This document shows, one piece after another, positions 53,771 to 63,791 of a stretch of DNA of 64,000 nucleotides. A model generated the notes under the pieces. The model was given only the letters and a program-made list of their open reading frames with translations, had not been told where the DNA came from and did no database searches. The stretch is from assembly GCF_000281065.1 (NCBI RefSeq), contig NZ_AKKK01000002.1, positions 1 through 64,000 of the forward strand. Direction: 5' to 3'. The DNA is from Arthrobacter sp. M2012083 (GTDB taxonomy: Bacteria; Actinomycetota; Actinomycetes; Actinomycetales; Micrococcaceae). Numbering within the stretch: position 1 is the stretch's first letter; each line of letters begins with the position of its first letter. The translations under genes were made by a program, and so were the position numbers.

Positions 53771-55048
53771 ATGATGATCCATCCGAACGCAACAAAGGCA
53801 GCTGCAGTAGGGCTGGCTGCCGCTCTGCTGTTGACCGCCTGCGGCAGGGATTCCGCCGCTCCGGCAGGTGACGCGTCCGCGGCGCCCATCGCTTCAGGAC
53901 CCGCCACCGGGACCATCACCCTGTGGGCCCAAGGGAGCGAGGGTGAGGCCTTGCCCGCTCTCCTGAAGGAATTTGAGGCTGAGAACCCCGGGGTTAAGGT
54001 CAACGTCACCGCCATCCCCTGGGACGCGGCGCTCAGCAAGTACCAAACTGCCATCGCCGGCGGGACCACCCCCGATGTTGCCCAAATGGGGACCACATGG
54101 ATGGGTGACTTCAGTGAATCCTTCGATGCCACTCCCTCGGAAATAGACGCCAGCACGTTCTTCCCGGGCTCGGTGAAATCAACGGAAGTTCAAGGCACCA
54201 GCTATGGCGTGCCCTGGTACGTGGACACCCGCGTGGTCTACTACCGCAGCGATCTAGCGGAGAAGGCGGGGATCACCGAAGCCCCCGAAACCTGGGACGA
54301 CTTCAAGGCCATGGCCAAAGGACTCCAGGAGAAGGCCGGCGCGAAATACGGAATCCAGCTGCCCACCGGTGTAGCCGGCTCCTACATGGACACCCTGCCG
54401 TTCCAGTGGTCCAACGGCGCCAAACTTATGAACGATGACGGCACCAAGTGGACCCTGGATACCCCGGAAGCTGCGGACGCCCTGAAGTTCTACTCGGGCT
54501 TCTTTAGTGAAGGAATCGCGTCAAAAGCAGCCTCCACGGGCACCACGGCCGAGGCCGCGTTCGTCGACGGCTCAGCTCCGATGATGATCAGTGGTCCCTG
54601 GCACGTTGGGCTCCTCAACAAGGCAGGCGGGGAGGGTTTCGCGGACAAGTACAAAGTTGCCCTCATGCCCAAGGCCAAGACCTCCACGTCCTTCGTCGGT
54701 GGCTCCAACATGGTGGTGTTCAAGAAGTCCAAGAACCGGGACGCCTCATGGAAGCTACTGCAGTGGCTGTCCAAGCCCGAGGTCCAGCTCAAGTGGTACA
54801 AGGCAACTGGTGACCTCCCTTCCCAGGAGAGCGCTTGGAATGATCCTTCGCTGTCGGGCGACAGCAAGCTTTCCGTCTTTGGCCAGCAGCTAAAAACCAC
54901 CAACAATCCCCCGTCGGTTCAAACATGGACCCAAGTAGCGGCCGCAGCTGACACCGAGATCGAACAGATCGTCAAAGCCGGCAAGGACCCCGAGGAGGCG
55001 TTGAAGTCTCTCCAGCAGACCGCCGAATCGATCGGAACCGGGAAATAG
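53771..55048 (+). CDS. Sugar ABC transporter binding lipoprotein
   Basis: From ATG 53771 (or the adjacent ATG 53774, better spaced from AAAGGA) the protein has 425 residues. Signal peptide and lipobox LTAC put Cys24 at the mature end. The fold is family 1 sugar-binding, with TITLWAQGSEGEALPALLKEF-like start (ITLWAQGSEGEALP) and VGGSNMVVFKKSKNRDASW near the C-terminus. It captures an oligosaccharide for the two permeases that follow. The ATPase is missing, so a shared MsmK/UgpC-type ATPase encoded elsewhere is expected. Confidence 0.9.
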   Translation: MMIHPNATKAAAVGLAAALLLTACGRDSAAPAGDASAAPIASGPATGTITLWAQGSEGEALPALLKEFEAENPGVKVNVTAIPWDAALSKYQTAIAGGTTPDVAQMGTTWMGDFSESFDATPSEIDASTFFPGSVKSTEVQGTSYGVPWYVDTRVVYYRSDLAEKAGITEAPETWDDFKAMAKGLQEKAGAKYGIQLPTGVAGSYMDTLPFQWSNGAKLMNDDGTKWTLDTPEAADALKFYSGFFSEGIASKAASTGTTAEAAFVDGSAPMMISGPWHVGLLNKAGGEGFADKYKVALMPKAKTSTSFVGGSNMVVFKKSKNRDASWKLLQWLSKPEVQLKWYKATGDLPSQESAWNDPSLSGDSKLSVFGQQLKTTNNPPSVQTWTQVAAAADTEIEQIVKAGKDPEEALKSLQQTAESIGTGK

Positions 55049-55050
55049 AA

Positions 55051-55998
55051 GTGGCAACCACCACAAGCGTCAGGCCTGCCAGTACGAAGGTCGCTGGCAG
55101 GCCTCCCATGCGGGGAGGAAGCGCACGCCGCCGCCGGAACGCCCTGGTAGCTTGGCTCTTCGCGTTGCCGTTCGTCCTGGTGTTCTCCGTCTTCATGCTC
55201 GGACCGCTGGTTTCGTCGTTCCTGATGTCGTTCACGGACTTCACCGCGCGGGACATCGACGATCCACTCGCGGTGGGGTTCGTGGGTCTCGACCAGTACG
55301 CAGCGCTCTTCGGTAACCAGCAATTTCTTCATTCGGTCAGCAACACGGCCTACTTTGTGATCGTAGGAATACCCCTGACAACAGCCCTGGCCCTGGCGTT
55401 GGCAGTGGCTCTCAACAACGGCATTACCCGTTTCCGGACCGCGTTCCGTGTTGGTTTCTACACGCCGGTAGTCACCAGCATCGTGGCGGTCGCCGTCGTG
55501 TGGCGTTTTATCCTGCAGCCGGACGGCCTGCTGAACGTCATTCTCGGCTGGGTAGGCATTGCCGGTCCGGACTGGCTCAACAGCACCACGTGGTCCATGC
55601 CTGCACTGATCATGCTGGCGGTCTGGCGGAACCTGGGAACCCTCATGATCATCTTCCTGGCGGGCCTCCAGAATGTTCCTGCCGATATCCTGGAAGCCGC
55701 GGCCGTCGACGGCGCCAATGCCTGGCAGCGCTTCATGCGCATCACCTTGCCGATGCTGCGCCCTACCCTTCTCCTGGGAACGGTCCTACTTTCCGTGGGC
55801 TTCCTTCAGTTCTTTGAAGAGCCCTTCGTGATGACCAAAGGCGGGCCGTTGGACTCCACCTTGTCGGTCAGCTACTTCACCTTCAACCAGTTCGGGTTCG
55901 GCAAGTATGGTCTCGCTTCAGCGGCCAGCTACGTGCTCTTCGTGGCCATTGCGCTCCTGAGCCTGGTCCAATTCCGAGCCCTACGATCCAAAGACTGA
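55051..55998 (+). CDS. Sugar ABC transporter permease 1 (MalF-like)
   Basis: A 315-residue permease with six helices after a 35-residue basic tail. EAAAVDGANAWQRFMRITLPMLRPT is split here as EAAAVDGANAWQRF and MRITLPML, the EAA loop of CUT1 sugar permeases. Its GTG lies 2 bases after the binding-protein stop, so translation is coupled. Confidence 0.9.
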   Translation: MATTTSVRPASTKVAGRPPMRGGSARRRRNALVAWLFALPFVLVFSVFMLGPLVSSFLMSFTDFTARDIDDPLAVGFVGLDQYAALFGNQQFLHSVSNTAYFVIVGIPLTTALALALAVALNNGITRFRTAFRVGFYTPVVTSIVAVAVVWRFILQPDGLLNVILGWVGIAGPDWLNSTTWSMPALIMLAVWRNLGTLMIIFLAGLQNVPADILEAAAVDGANAWQRFMRITLPMLRPTLLLGTVLLSVGFLQFFEEPFVMTKGGPLDSTLSVSYFTFNQFGFGKYGLASAASYVLFVAIALLSLVQFRALRSKD

Positions 55999-56005
55999 GG
56001 CTTCA

Positions 56006-56860
56006 ATGACCACACAAGAAATGACACGCAAGGCCAAACCGCGAATGCCTGCCTCGCGCCTGTTGACCTACGCCGTCCTGATCGTCGCCGTGGCCGCCAC
56101 ACTCCTGCCTTTCGTGTGGATGTTCCTCGGCGCTTTCAAGACCCAAGGTGAGCTCCTCCGGCGTCCCATCACGTGGTGGCCCGAGCAAGCCACCTTTGAG
56201 AACTTCCTGCTCTGGTTCAACGAGCTTCACATCGGCACGTTCTTCCTCAACAGCATTGTGGTAGCCGTCTCTACTGTTCTCGGCAATCTGCTGTTCTGCT
56301 CGATGGTGGGATATGCACTGGCCAAGATGGACTTCCCAGGAAAGCGATTCCTGTTCGTCTTGGTCATGGTGATGCTCATGGTCCCCGGGGTAGTGACCTT
56401 CGTCCCCCTGTTCGTCATGGTCAGCAAGCTGGGTCTGGTCAGCACCTACCCGGCATTGATCCTGCCCTTCCTCGCAGCACCAATGGGCGTTTTCCTCATG
56501 CGCCAGTTCATCATGGGTATCCCCGATTCGCTGATCGAGGCTGCCAGGATTGACGGCGCAGGTGAATTGCGCACCTTCCTGAGGATCGTTCTACCCCTCT
56601 GCGGACCACCGCTGGCAACGCTGGGCATCCTGACGTTCCTCGGCTCATGGAACAACTTCCTGTGGCCGCTGGTGGTGGCCCAGACCGAGGACATGTACAC
56701 CTTGCCGGTGGCACTTTCCCTGTACTCCACCGGCCAAAATGCTACTGACTACGGATTGCTGCTCGCAGGATCGGTTCTGGTCATCACGCCAATCCTCCTA
56801 CTGTTTATCGCCCTGCAGCGCTATTTCATCCAAGGCGTCGCGGCCACCGGGATCAAGTAG
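56006..56860 (+). CDS. Sugar ABC transporter permease 2 (MalG-like)
   Basis: A 284-residue CUT1 permease with the EAA loop EAARIDGAGELRTFLRIVLP and SWNNFLWPLVV, paired with the preceding permease. ATG follows 7 bases after that gene. The C-terminal QRYFIQGVAATGIK is typical of MalG homologues. Confidence 0.9.
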   Translation: MTTQEMTRKAKPRMPASRLLTYAVLIVAVAATLLPFVWMFLGAFKTQGELLRRPITWWPEQATFENFLLWFNELHIGTFFLNSIVVAVSTVLGNLLFCSMVGYALAKMDFPGKRFLFVLVMVMLMVPGVVTFVPLFVMVSKLGLVSTYPALILPFLAAPMGVFLMRQFIMGIPDSLIEAARIDGAGELRTFLRIVLPLCGPPLATLGILTFLGSWNNFLWPLVVAQTEDMYTLPVALSLYSTGQNATDYGLLLAGSVLVITPILLLFIALQRYFIQGVAATGIK

Positions 56861-56902
56861 TAGCTGTCCCGGCACAACTGGAACATTTCGACGAAAGTAC
56901 CC

Positions 56903-58774
56903 ATGACTCAAGAAATCCATACCCTTTTCGTTCCGACGTTCTCCACGTCGGGTAACGGCACGCAGTACAGGGACCTCAACGGCAACGGGATCATGGATCC
57001 CTTTGAGGACCCTTCACTGGCCCCGCAAGAACGGGCCGAAGACCTGACCAAGCGGCTCAGCCTCGAGGAGAAGGCCGGCCTGATGTTCCATACCGTCATT
57101 GAGACCGGTGCCGACGGTTCCTTACTGGAAACACCCGGCAACATCAGTAAGTCGCCCACCAGCACCGTGATCCTCGGCAAGTTCATGAACCACTTCAACG
57201 TCCATGCACTGGGAAGTGCCCGGGCGGCCGCGCGGTGGAGCAACTCCTTGCAAAAGCTTGCCGAGAGCACCCCGCACGGAATCCCCGTGACCATCTCCAC
57301 TGATCCGCGGCACGCATTCATCGAAAACTCGGGGGTCTCCTTCACAGCGGCCCACTTTTCTCAATGGCCCGAACCTATTGGGCTTGCGGCCATTGGGAGC
57401 CCTGACCTTGTCCGCCGTTTCGCAGCGATCGCCCGCCAGGAATACACCGCCGTGGGCATCAGGGCAGCCCTACACCCCACAGTGGACCTCGCCACCGAGC
57501 CACGGTGGTGCAGGCAAGCCGGGACCTTCGGCCAGGACTCGGAGCTGAGCGCCGCATATGTTGTGGAATACCTGCAGGGATTCCAAGGCACAAATCTGGG
57601 GCCAGGAAGCGTCGCCTGCACTACCAAGCACTTTCCCGGCGGCGGTGCGCAGCGCGACGGAGAAGACGCCCACTTCCCCTATGGTCGGGAGCAGGTGTAC
57701 CCCGGTGGCCGGTTCCACGAACATCTGGCCCCCTTCCGCACGGCCATAGCGGAGAGGACCAGCGCAATCATGCCTTACTACGGGATGCCCGTGGGCGTTG
57801 AACTGGACGGCGAAGCCGTGGAGGAGGTGGGCTTCGGGTACAACAAGCAGATCATTACCGGCCTGCTCCGGGGCAAGCTCGGATTCGACGGCGTCGTGCT
57901 CAGCGACTGGGAATTGGTCAACGACAATTTGGTGGGAGAGCAGGTGCTGCCTGCACGTGCCTGGGGAGTGGAGCATCTCACTGCTCCGGAGCGGATGCTG
58001 AAGATCATCAACGCCGGTGTTGACCAGTTCGGTGGGGAAGAGTGCACGGAATTGCTCATCGGATTGGTGAGGGACGGCTTGGTCAGCGAGGAACGCATCA
58101 ACGAATCTGTTCGCCGTCTTCTGTTGGTCAAATTCCAGCTGGGTCTTTTCGACAACCCTTTCGTGGACGAGGACGCAGCGGACCGCATTGTGGGCAACGC
58201 GGATTTTCGACTCGAAGGCCATTTGGCACAATCACGGTCCGTTACGGTCCTGGCCAACAAGACGCACGACGGCGGGACCAGCCTGCCGCTGACCGGCTCG
58301 CCTTCCATCTACGTGGAGGGATTGGACACCGCCAGTCTCGCTGGCTTCGGGACCCCTGCCGAAAGCCCGGACCATGCGGACATCGCTGTCATACGGCTGC
58401 TCTCCCCTTGGGAACACCGGGACGATCTGTTCCTCGAGAAACACTTTCACGCCGGAAGCCTGGACTTCCCACCCGGACTTATATCCCGGCTCCAGTCACT
58501 GGCGGAGCGGGTGCCCCTGATCATCGATGTCCGTCTGGACCGTCCGGCTGTCCTTACGCCTTTAGCGGGGTTCGCTTCGGCTTTGGTAGGCACGTTCGGT
58601 GTCTCGGATAGTGCGCTCCTCGACGCTTTGTTCGGTCGAATCCTGCCCGAGGGAAAGCTGCCTTTTGAAATCCCAAGGTCAATGGATGCCGTCCGGGCAT
58701 CTCGACCGGACGTAGCCGGAGACACCGCAGATCCGCTCTTCGCTTTCGGCCACGGCCTTCGCCTGCCTGTTTAG
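56903..58774 (+). CDS. Glycoside hydrolase family 3 beta-glucosidase
   Basis: A 623-residue GH3 enzyme with no signal peptide, hence cytoplasmic. The (beta/alpha)8 domain contains KHFPGGGAQRDGEDAHF with the KHF substrate motif and nucleophile Asp335 in GVVLSDWELVND; a second alpha/beta domain ends with LPFEIPRSMDAV. Near the N-terminus, YRDLNGNGIMDPFEDP (about residues 24-39) is a calcium-loop-like insertion seen in a subgroup of exo-beta-glucosidases. It would hydrolyse imported beta-linked gluco-oligosaccharides to glucose. Context with a GH144-like gene suggests beta-1,2 linkage; other linkages are possible. Confidence 0.88.
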   Translation: MTQEIHTLFVPTFSTSGNGTQYRDLNGNGIMDPFEDPSLAPQERAEDLTKRLSLEEKAGLMFHTVIETGADGSLLETPGNISKSPTSTVILGKFMNHFNVHALGSARAAARWSNSLQKLAESTPHGIPVTISTDPRHAFIENSGVSFTAAHFSQWPEPIGLAAIGSPDLVRRFAAIARQEYTAVGIRAALHPTVDLATEPRWCRQAGTFGQDSELSAAYVVEYLQGFQGTNLGPGSVACTTKHFPGGGAQRDGEDAHFPYGREQVYPGGRFHEHLAPFRTAIAERTSAIMPYYGMPVGVELDGEAVEEVGFGYNKQIITGLLRGKLGFDGVVLSDWELVNDNLVGEQVLPARAWGVEHLTAPERMLKIINAGVDQFGGEECTELLIGLVRDGLVSEERINESVRRLLLVKFQLGLFDNPFVDEDAADRIVGNADFRLEGHLAQSRSVTVLANKTHDGGTSLPLTGSPSIYVEGLDTASLAGFGTPAESPDHADIAVIRLLSPWEHRDDLFLEKHFHAGSLDFPPGLISRLQSLAERVPLIIDVRLDRPAVLTPLAGFASALVGTFGVSDSALLDALFGRILPEGKLPFEIPRSMDAVRASRPDVAGDTADPLFAFGHGLRLPV

Positions 58775-58838
58775 ATCTTTCCCTCAGACCATCTGCTACA
58801 TGCCAAAAGTTCCTCCACACCGAGTAAGGACTGAGCTC

Positions 58839-60457
58839 ATGAACCAGCACATCGAGAGAACAGCATCGCGCCGACAGCTTCTGGCCGGCGTGGCGGCAGT
58901 AGCCGCTGCAGGACTAACGTCAACCGCGGCGCAGCCCGCATTTGCCAACACGACCCGAGCCACGGCGTCGAACGCTCAGGGCCTGGGCAAAGCAAACAAG
59001 AACGGGATCGATCACAAAGTCGTCAGTAGATGGGCTCAGGACACCTGGAAATCCTTGGTTGCGATGACCCACCCGGAAACCGGATTGCCGGCCGACTACA
59101 TCGGCGAGTCGATCACCAACCCACAACGCAGCGGCTTCACATCCCCTACCAACATGGGCGGTTACCTTTGGAGCACCGTCGTGGCCCGGGAGCTTCGGCT
59201 GATCAGCGCCAAAGAATGCAGGGAGCGTCTGACGCAGACCCTCACAACGTTGTCACGCCTCAAGCATCACGAGCCGAGCGGCATGCTCTACAACTGGTAC
59301 GACGAAGCCACCGGCGATGTCATTACCGTCTGGCCGGAGAACGGGAACGTGGTCCAGCCGTTCCTCTCCAGCGTGGATAACGGGTGGTTCGCGGCCGCGC
59401 TCATGGTGGTCAGGAACGCCGAACCGAAGTTGCCTCCCTGGCCAACGGCATCCTCCGACGCATGGACTTCGGCATCTTCTACAACAAGGACGCCAGGCCT
59501 GGCGTGGCCGCCGGGCTTTTGCGTGGCGGGTTCTACGACGTCCAGCCAACCGTAGATACGGTTCCAGGCAACTACCTGGGCAAGGGGCCGGACGTTTACT
59601 ACACGCTCAACCACTACGATGTCACCAACTCCGAGCCCCGTATCGCCACCTACATCGGCATAGCTTTGGGCCAGATTCCGTCGGCTCACTACTTCGCCAC
59701 CATGAGGGTGTTCCCTGACACCTGCGAGTGGTCATGGCAGGAACAACAACCTGTGGGCGAACACCGCAGCTATGAGGGGATCGACGTATTCGAGGGGGCT
59801 TACACGTACCGCGGCATGCGGATCGTGCCGAGCTGGGGCGGGGACATGTTCGAGTCGTTGATGCCGGATCTGTTTGTTCCGGAAGCCAGTTGGGCCCCGA
59901 AAGCCTGGGGCATCAACCATCCACTCACAGTTCGTGCCCAACGCGAATTCGGCATGGAGGACGCCAAGTACGGTTACTGGGGGTTCTCACCGGCGAGCCA
60001 CCCGAACGGCGGATACTCGGAATGGGGTGTGGACGCTCTGGGGATGAGCAGCGACGGATATCCTTCCGATGTTGAGCGAACCAGCGTGGACAAAGGGTTT
60101 GGGGACTGTCGCCCCGCGGCCAATCCGACTCCTGCGTGGGGCGATGGCGTGGTGACGCCCCACGCAGCGTTCCTGGCCATGGAATACGAGACCCGCGAGG
60201 CCTATGACAACCTGGTGCGAATAGAAAAGAACCTCGGCGCATACGGGCAGGGCGGATTCTTCGACGCCGTCGCCGTCAAATCAGGGACCATCGCCCGCCG
60301 CTACCTCTCACTTGACCAGGCCATGGTCCTCGGTGCCTTGGGAAACGTTTTTGGCGACGACGTGATTCGCAGGAACTTCGTCCGCGGCGAGGTAGAAAGG
60401 GTCATCAAGCCGCTCATCGCAGTTGAGGAGTTCAGCGCCGGGTTGGTTGACTCCTAA
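58839..60457 (+). pseudogene. Frameshifted secreted glucoamylase-like (GH144/PF10091-type) enzyme
   Basis: The 5' part (from ATG 58839, AAGGA 8 bases upstream) reads to 59430 and the 3' part continues in the +2 frame to 60457; one missing base near 59427-59431 (GAACCGAAGTTGCC, probably AAGGTTGCC) breaks the gene. Repaired, it is about 539 residues: Tat signal SRRQLLAGVAAVAAAG, then the alpha/alpha-barrel of PF10091 proteins with TSPTNMGGYLWSTVVAREL, LYNWYDEATG, VDNGWFAAAL, and VPSWGGDMFESLMPDLFVPE. PF10091 includes GH144 endo-beta-1,2-glucanases. A sequencing error is possible. Confidence 0.78.
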
Positions 60458-60470
60458 GCCCAACGGGAAC

Positions 60471-60514
60471 GCTCCCCCATCTGCCTACTGGCGAGCGGCA
60501 GGAGATGAGGGAGC
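60471..60514. terminator. Bidirectional terminator between the glucan locus and phoX
   Basis: GCTCCCCCATCTGCC (60471-60485) pairs with 60497-60514 with a small bulge. It sits between convergent genes. Confidence 0.65.
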
Positions 60515-60547
60515 CTTTCCCGCAAGCACGCGGGATGTGAGAGAACG

Positions 60548-62635
60548 TTACTTGCGGAAGACCTGCACCACCGAGGGGCGGGGAGCCCTCGCCGCACCCG
60601 CTGCCGGGGTAGCTCCGGCAGGCACGTAGTCCGGGAAGAAGGAGTTCTGTGCTGCGAAGGAGCCGTCTTCGCCGGGGTGCTGCACGGCGACGAACACGGT
60701 GCGCTCTTCGTCATGGATGATCGGACCACAGGTTTCGGCGTCACGGGGAACAGCGAGGAACTGCTCTACCTTGCCGCGCTCGGGACCTTCGAGGGTGACC
60801 TTGAACAGGCCGTCCGCGTAGCCGATGGTGCCGGGGGCGCCGTCGGTGGAGATCCAGAGGTTGCCCACGGAATCGAAGGCCACGTTGTCAGGGCAGGAGA
60901 TGGGCGAGACCTTGTCGGCCGGGAATCCGGAGAAGTACGTGGAGGTGTTTTTGGCCGGATCGCCGGCCACCAACAGGAGGTTCCAGTTGAACTTGGTGCC
61001 CGTCTGCTCGGGCCCTTCGGTGATCTCCACGACGTGGCCGTCACGGTTCAGGTTGCGCGGGTTGACCTCGGTGGCGCCTTCCTTGCCCGGCTTGCCGCGA
61101 TCGCTGTTGTTCGTGCAGGCGACGTAGACCTTGCCCGTGCGCGGGTTCGGCTCAACGTCTTCACAACGGTCCATCTTGGTGGGCCCAACCTTGTCAGCGG
61201 CGATGCGAGTGTAGACAAGGACCTCCGGCACGCTCATGCCCGGCACAGCTGAGGAGCCGTTGACGACCAATGGCAGCCATTCGCCTGTACCGTCGAAAGC
61301 ACCGTCTGCGGGAAGCTTGCCGGTACCGTCAATGTCCGCTGGAGAGTCACCCGTGAAGCGAGCCACGTAGAGGTCGCCCTCGGAAAGCAGGCTCATGTTG
61401 TTCTTGCGAGCTTCCTTGGAGTCGCCGGCCTGGTACTTACCCTTGGAAACGAACTTGTATAGGTAGTCAAAGCGCTCGTCGTCGCCCATGTAAGCCACCA
61501 CGTGACCGGAAGGAGCGACGATGACGTTGGCACCCTCGTGCTTGAAGCGCCCCATAGCCGAATGCTTCTTGGGGGTGGACGTGGGGTCGAAAGGATCTAC
61601 TTCCACAATCCAGCCGAAGCGGTTGGTTTCGTTGGCGTAGCCGGAGTTCCGGGTGTCAAAGCGCGGCTCGTCGAGTTCCCACTGACGGGTGGTTGCCTTC
61701 GCGGAAATTCCGTAGCGCTTGTCACCGTCGCTTGTGCCGGGAGCAGCGAAATAGCCGTTGAAGTTCTCTTCACCGGAGAGGATGGTTCCCCACGGGGTTG
61801 TTCCTCCGGCGCAGTTGCCCAGCGTGCCCTTGATCCATCGGCCGGCGGGGTCGTCAATGGTCTTGACCAGGTTGGTGCCGGCTGCGGGTCCGGTCAGCTC
61901 GTAGACAGTATCGGTAAGGAAGCGTCGGTTCAGGGGTGCACCCTGGACGTAGTTCCACGGCTTGTTCTTGTTCTTCCGCTCGAGTTCCACCACGGCCAGC
62001 CCGTGTCCGGCGCGGCCAATTGCCCGTGCCTCGGCCGGGTCGAAGCCTTCCGGGAGCATGATGTTCTCGTTGGTGTACTCGTGGTTGCTGAAGAGCACAG
62101 CACGGCGGTCCTTGGACCCGGGGATCGGCAGGATGTCCGTGTAGTCGTTGTTGTAGCCGAACTGGCGTGCTTGGGCTGCTGCAGTCTGCGCGTTGAGGTC
62201 AAAGGCCGGCGAGTCGGCGAAAAGGGGGTCGCCCCAGCGGATGATCGGCTTCCAGTCGAATCCCTCGGGCACGGTGAAAGCGTCTACCGCTGCGTCTACC
62301 GGCTTGATGGCGGTGAACTTGAGCTTGGATTTGTCGAAGCCCTTCTTGGCGGCATCAGAAAGTCCGTTCCCGGAGTCGGCCACGGCGGTGTCACCACCGG
62401 TCACGGCACCACCAAGGACGATGGCGAGCGCTCCTGCGGCGCCGAGCCCCAGGGCTGCGCGGCGGGACATAGCCGTTGAAGCGATGTCGCGGAAGTAGCC
62501 GTTGGCGCTGGTGTTGCAGACATCACCCGAGCAGGCGTTGTCGCACTTCAAAGCACAGGTGACCGCGCTGCGCTTGCCCTTGGTGTGGCCGAGCATTGGG
62601 AGCAGCGGGAACGTGCGTCCGGTGGTTTCAGACAT
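60548..62635 (-). CDS. phoX: PhoX-family alkaline phosphatase
   Basis: From ATG 62635 the protein has 695 residues. It carries a Tat signal with SRR at 57-59 followed by ALGLGAAGALAIVLGG, preceded by a Cys-rich lead (TCALKCDNACSGDVC) common in actinobacterial PhoX. The body is a beta-propeller of the DUF839/PhoX family, which uses Ca and Fe to hydrolyse phosphomonoesters outside the cytoplasm. DCEDVEPNP-type metal site residues (RCEDVEPNPRTGKVYVACTN) are present. Expression under phosphate limitation is usual; no PHO box could be identified with confidence. Confidence 0.88.
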   Translation of the reverse strand: MSETTGRTFPLLPMLGHTKGKRSAVTCALKCDNACSGDVCNTSANGYFRDIASTAMSRRAALGLGAAGALAIVLGGAVTGGDTAVADSGNGLSDAAKKGFDKSKLKFTAIKPVDAAVDAFTVPEGFDWKPIIRWGDPLFADSPAFDLNAQTAAAQARQFGYNNDYTDILPIPGSKDRRAVLFSNHEYTNENIMLPEGFDPAEARAIGRAGHGLAVVELERKNKNKPWNYVQGAPLNRRFLTDTVYELTGPAAGTNLVKTIDDPAGRWIKGTLGNCAGGTTPWGTILSGEENFNGYFAAPGTSDGDKRYGISAKATTRQWELDEPRFDTRNSGYANETNRFGWIVEVDPFDPTSTPKKHSAMGRFKHEGANVIVAPSGHVVAYMGDDERFDYLYKFVSKGKYQAGDSKEARKNNMSLLSEGDLYVARFTGDSPADIDGTGKLPADGAFDGTGEWLPLVVNGSSAVPGMSVPEVLVYTRIAADKVGPTKMDRCEDVEPNPRTGKVYVACTNNSDRGKPGKEGATEVNPRNLNRDGHVVEITEGPEQTGTKFNWNLLLVAGDPAKNTSTYFSGFPADKVSPISCPDNVAFDSVGNLWISTDGAPGTIGYADGLFKVTLEGPERGKVEQFLAVPRDAETCGPIIHDEERTVFVAVQHPGEDGSFAAQNSFFPDYVPAGATPAAGAARAPRPSVVQVFRK

Positions 62636-62712
62636 GGGGGAAGGCCTTCCAGAGATGTACGAGGTTCCCGCTGAGCCTTTCAGCGGAAACCGAAATTGAG
62701 AGGTCGCTCTGG

Positions 62713-63729
62713 TTAAGACCCGGTGAACAAACCGTGCTGGTTTTGCGCAAGTACCGAGTGCACCCGGCTGAGGCGGTCCCGCCACCAGTCCTGGCGCTCC
62801 CCCGGTGCCGCATACTGCTCAAGCAGCCCTGGATCGGCGACGGTATCGCGTATCTGGATGGCGCCGTCGTCGGCCACCAGCGGGTCCAGCGTGATATCCG
62901 AAGCGAACAGTGAAACGGTGCCAAGGCCGCAGGCATAGGGAAGGGACGGCAGGGCAGCTGCGAGCGCCAGCCCGGCACGGATACCCACCGAGGTGTCCAA
63001 TGCGGAACTCACGACGGCGGGCAGCCCGGCCTGCTCCACGATTTCCAGTGCCCGCGCTACTCCCCCAAGTGGCGCGACCTTGACCACGATGAGGTCAGCT
63101 GCACCAGCCCGGGCAACACGCAGGGGATCGTCTTCCTTGCGTACGCTCTCGTCCGCGGCGATAAGGACCGGTGTTCCGGCGGCAGCGAGCCGACGACGGA
63201 CCTCGGCCAGGCCCTCAATGGTGGGAACAGGCTGTTCGGCATATTCGAGTTCAACAGCGGAAAGCTTGCCCAGGGCTTCCACGGCCTGGTCGATGTCCCA
63301 TCCCCCGTTGGCGTCCACGCGGATGGCGGCGTCGGGAAGGGCCTCACGCACGGCGCGAACCCGGGCGATGTCATCTGCCAGTTGCTGCCCGCGCTCGGCC
63401 ACTTTGATCTTGACCGCGTCCACCCTCCCGAACCGCTCGAGCACTTCCGGGACGCGCTCTGCCGGAACGGCTGGAACCGTGGCATTGACCGGGATCTTGT
63501 CCCTGAGGGGCGTGGGGAAACCCAGCCAGCCCGCTTCCAAAGCTGCGGCCAGCCAGCGGGAGGATTCGTCGTCGTCGTATTCGGGAAAAGGACAGAACTC
63601 ACCCCAGCCGAGCGGTCCTCGCAAGAGGAGCGTCTCGCGCTCCATGATGCCGCGAAACTTCACGCGCATGGGCAGCGAGACTACGTGGGCGGAATCGAGG
63701 AGTTCTTCGAGGGATGGAAGTGCAGGCAT
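62713..63729 (-). CDS. menC: o-Succinylbenzoate synthase
   Basis: From ATG 63729 the protein has 338 residues of the enolase superfamily, dehydrating SHCHC to o-succinylbenzoate. Catalytic Lys107/109 (KIK) and Lys217 (VVKVAP), with metal ligands Asp139 (VDANGG), Glu165 (AEQP) and Asp193 (ADESV), are all present. It lies 10 kb from menD. The minus-strand gene upstream is the truncated hypothetical protein at the window edge. Confidence 0.9.
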   Translation of the reverse strand: MPALPSLEELLDSAHVVSLPMRVKFRGIMERETLLLRGPLGWGEFCPFPEYDDDESSRWLAAALEAGWLGFPTPLRDKIPVNATVPAVPAERVPEVLERFGRVDAVKIKVAERGQQLADDIARVRAVREALPDAAIRVDANGGWDIDQAVEALGKLSAVELEYAEQPVPTIEGLAEVRRRLAAAGTPVLIAADESVRKEDDPLRVARAGAADLIVVKVAPLGGVARALEIVEQAGLPAVVSSALDTSVGIRAGLALAAALPSLPYACGLGTVSLFASDITLDPLVADDGAIQIRDTVADPGLLEQYAAPGERQDWWRDRLSRVHSVLAQNQHGLFTGS

Positions 63730-63791
63730 ATTGCCACTGTACCGGCGGCCTCCCAACCCCCTCTGCGGGCCAATTCGGCTATGTGGAAAAG

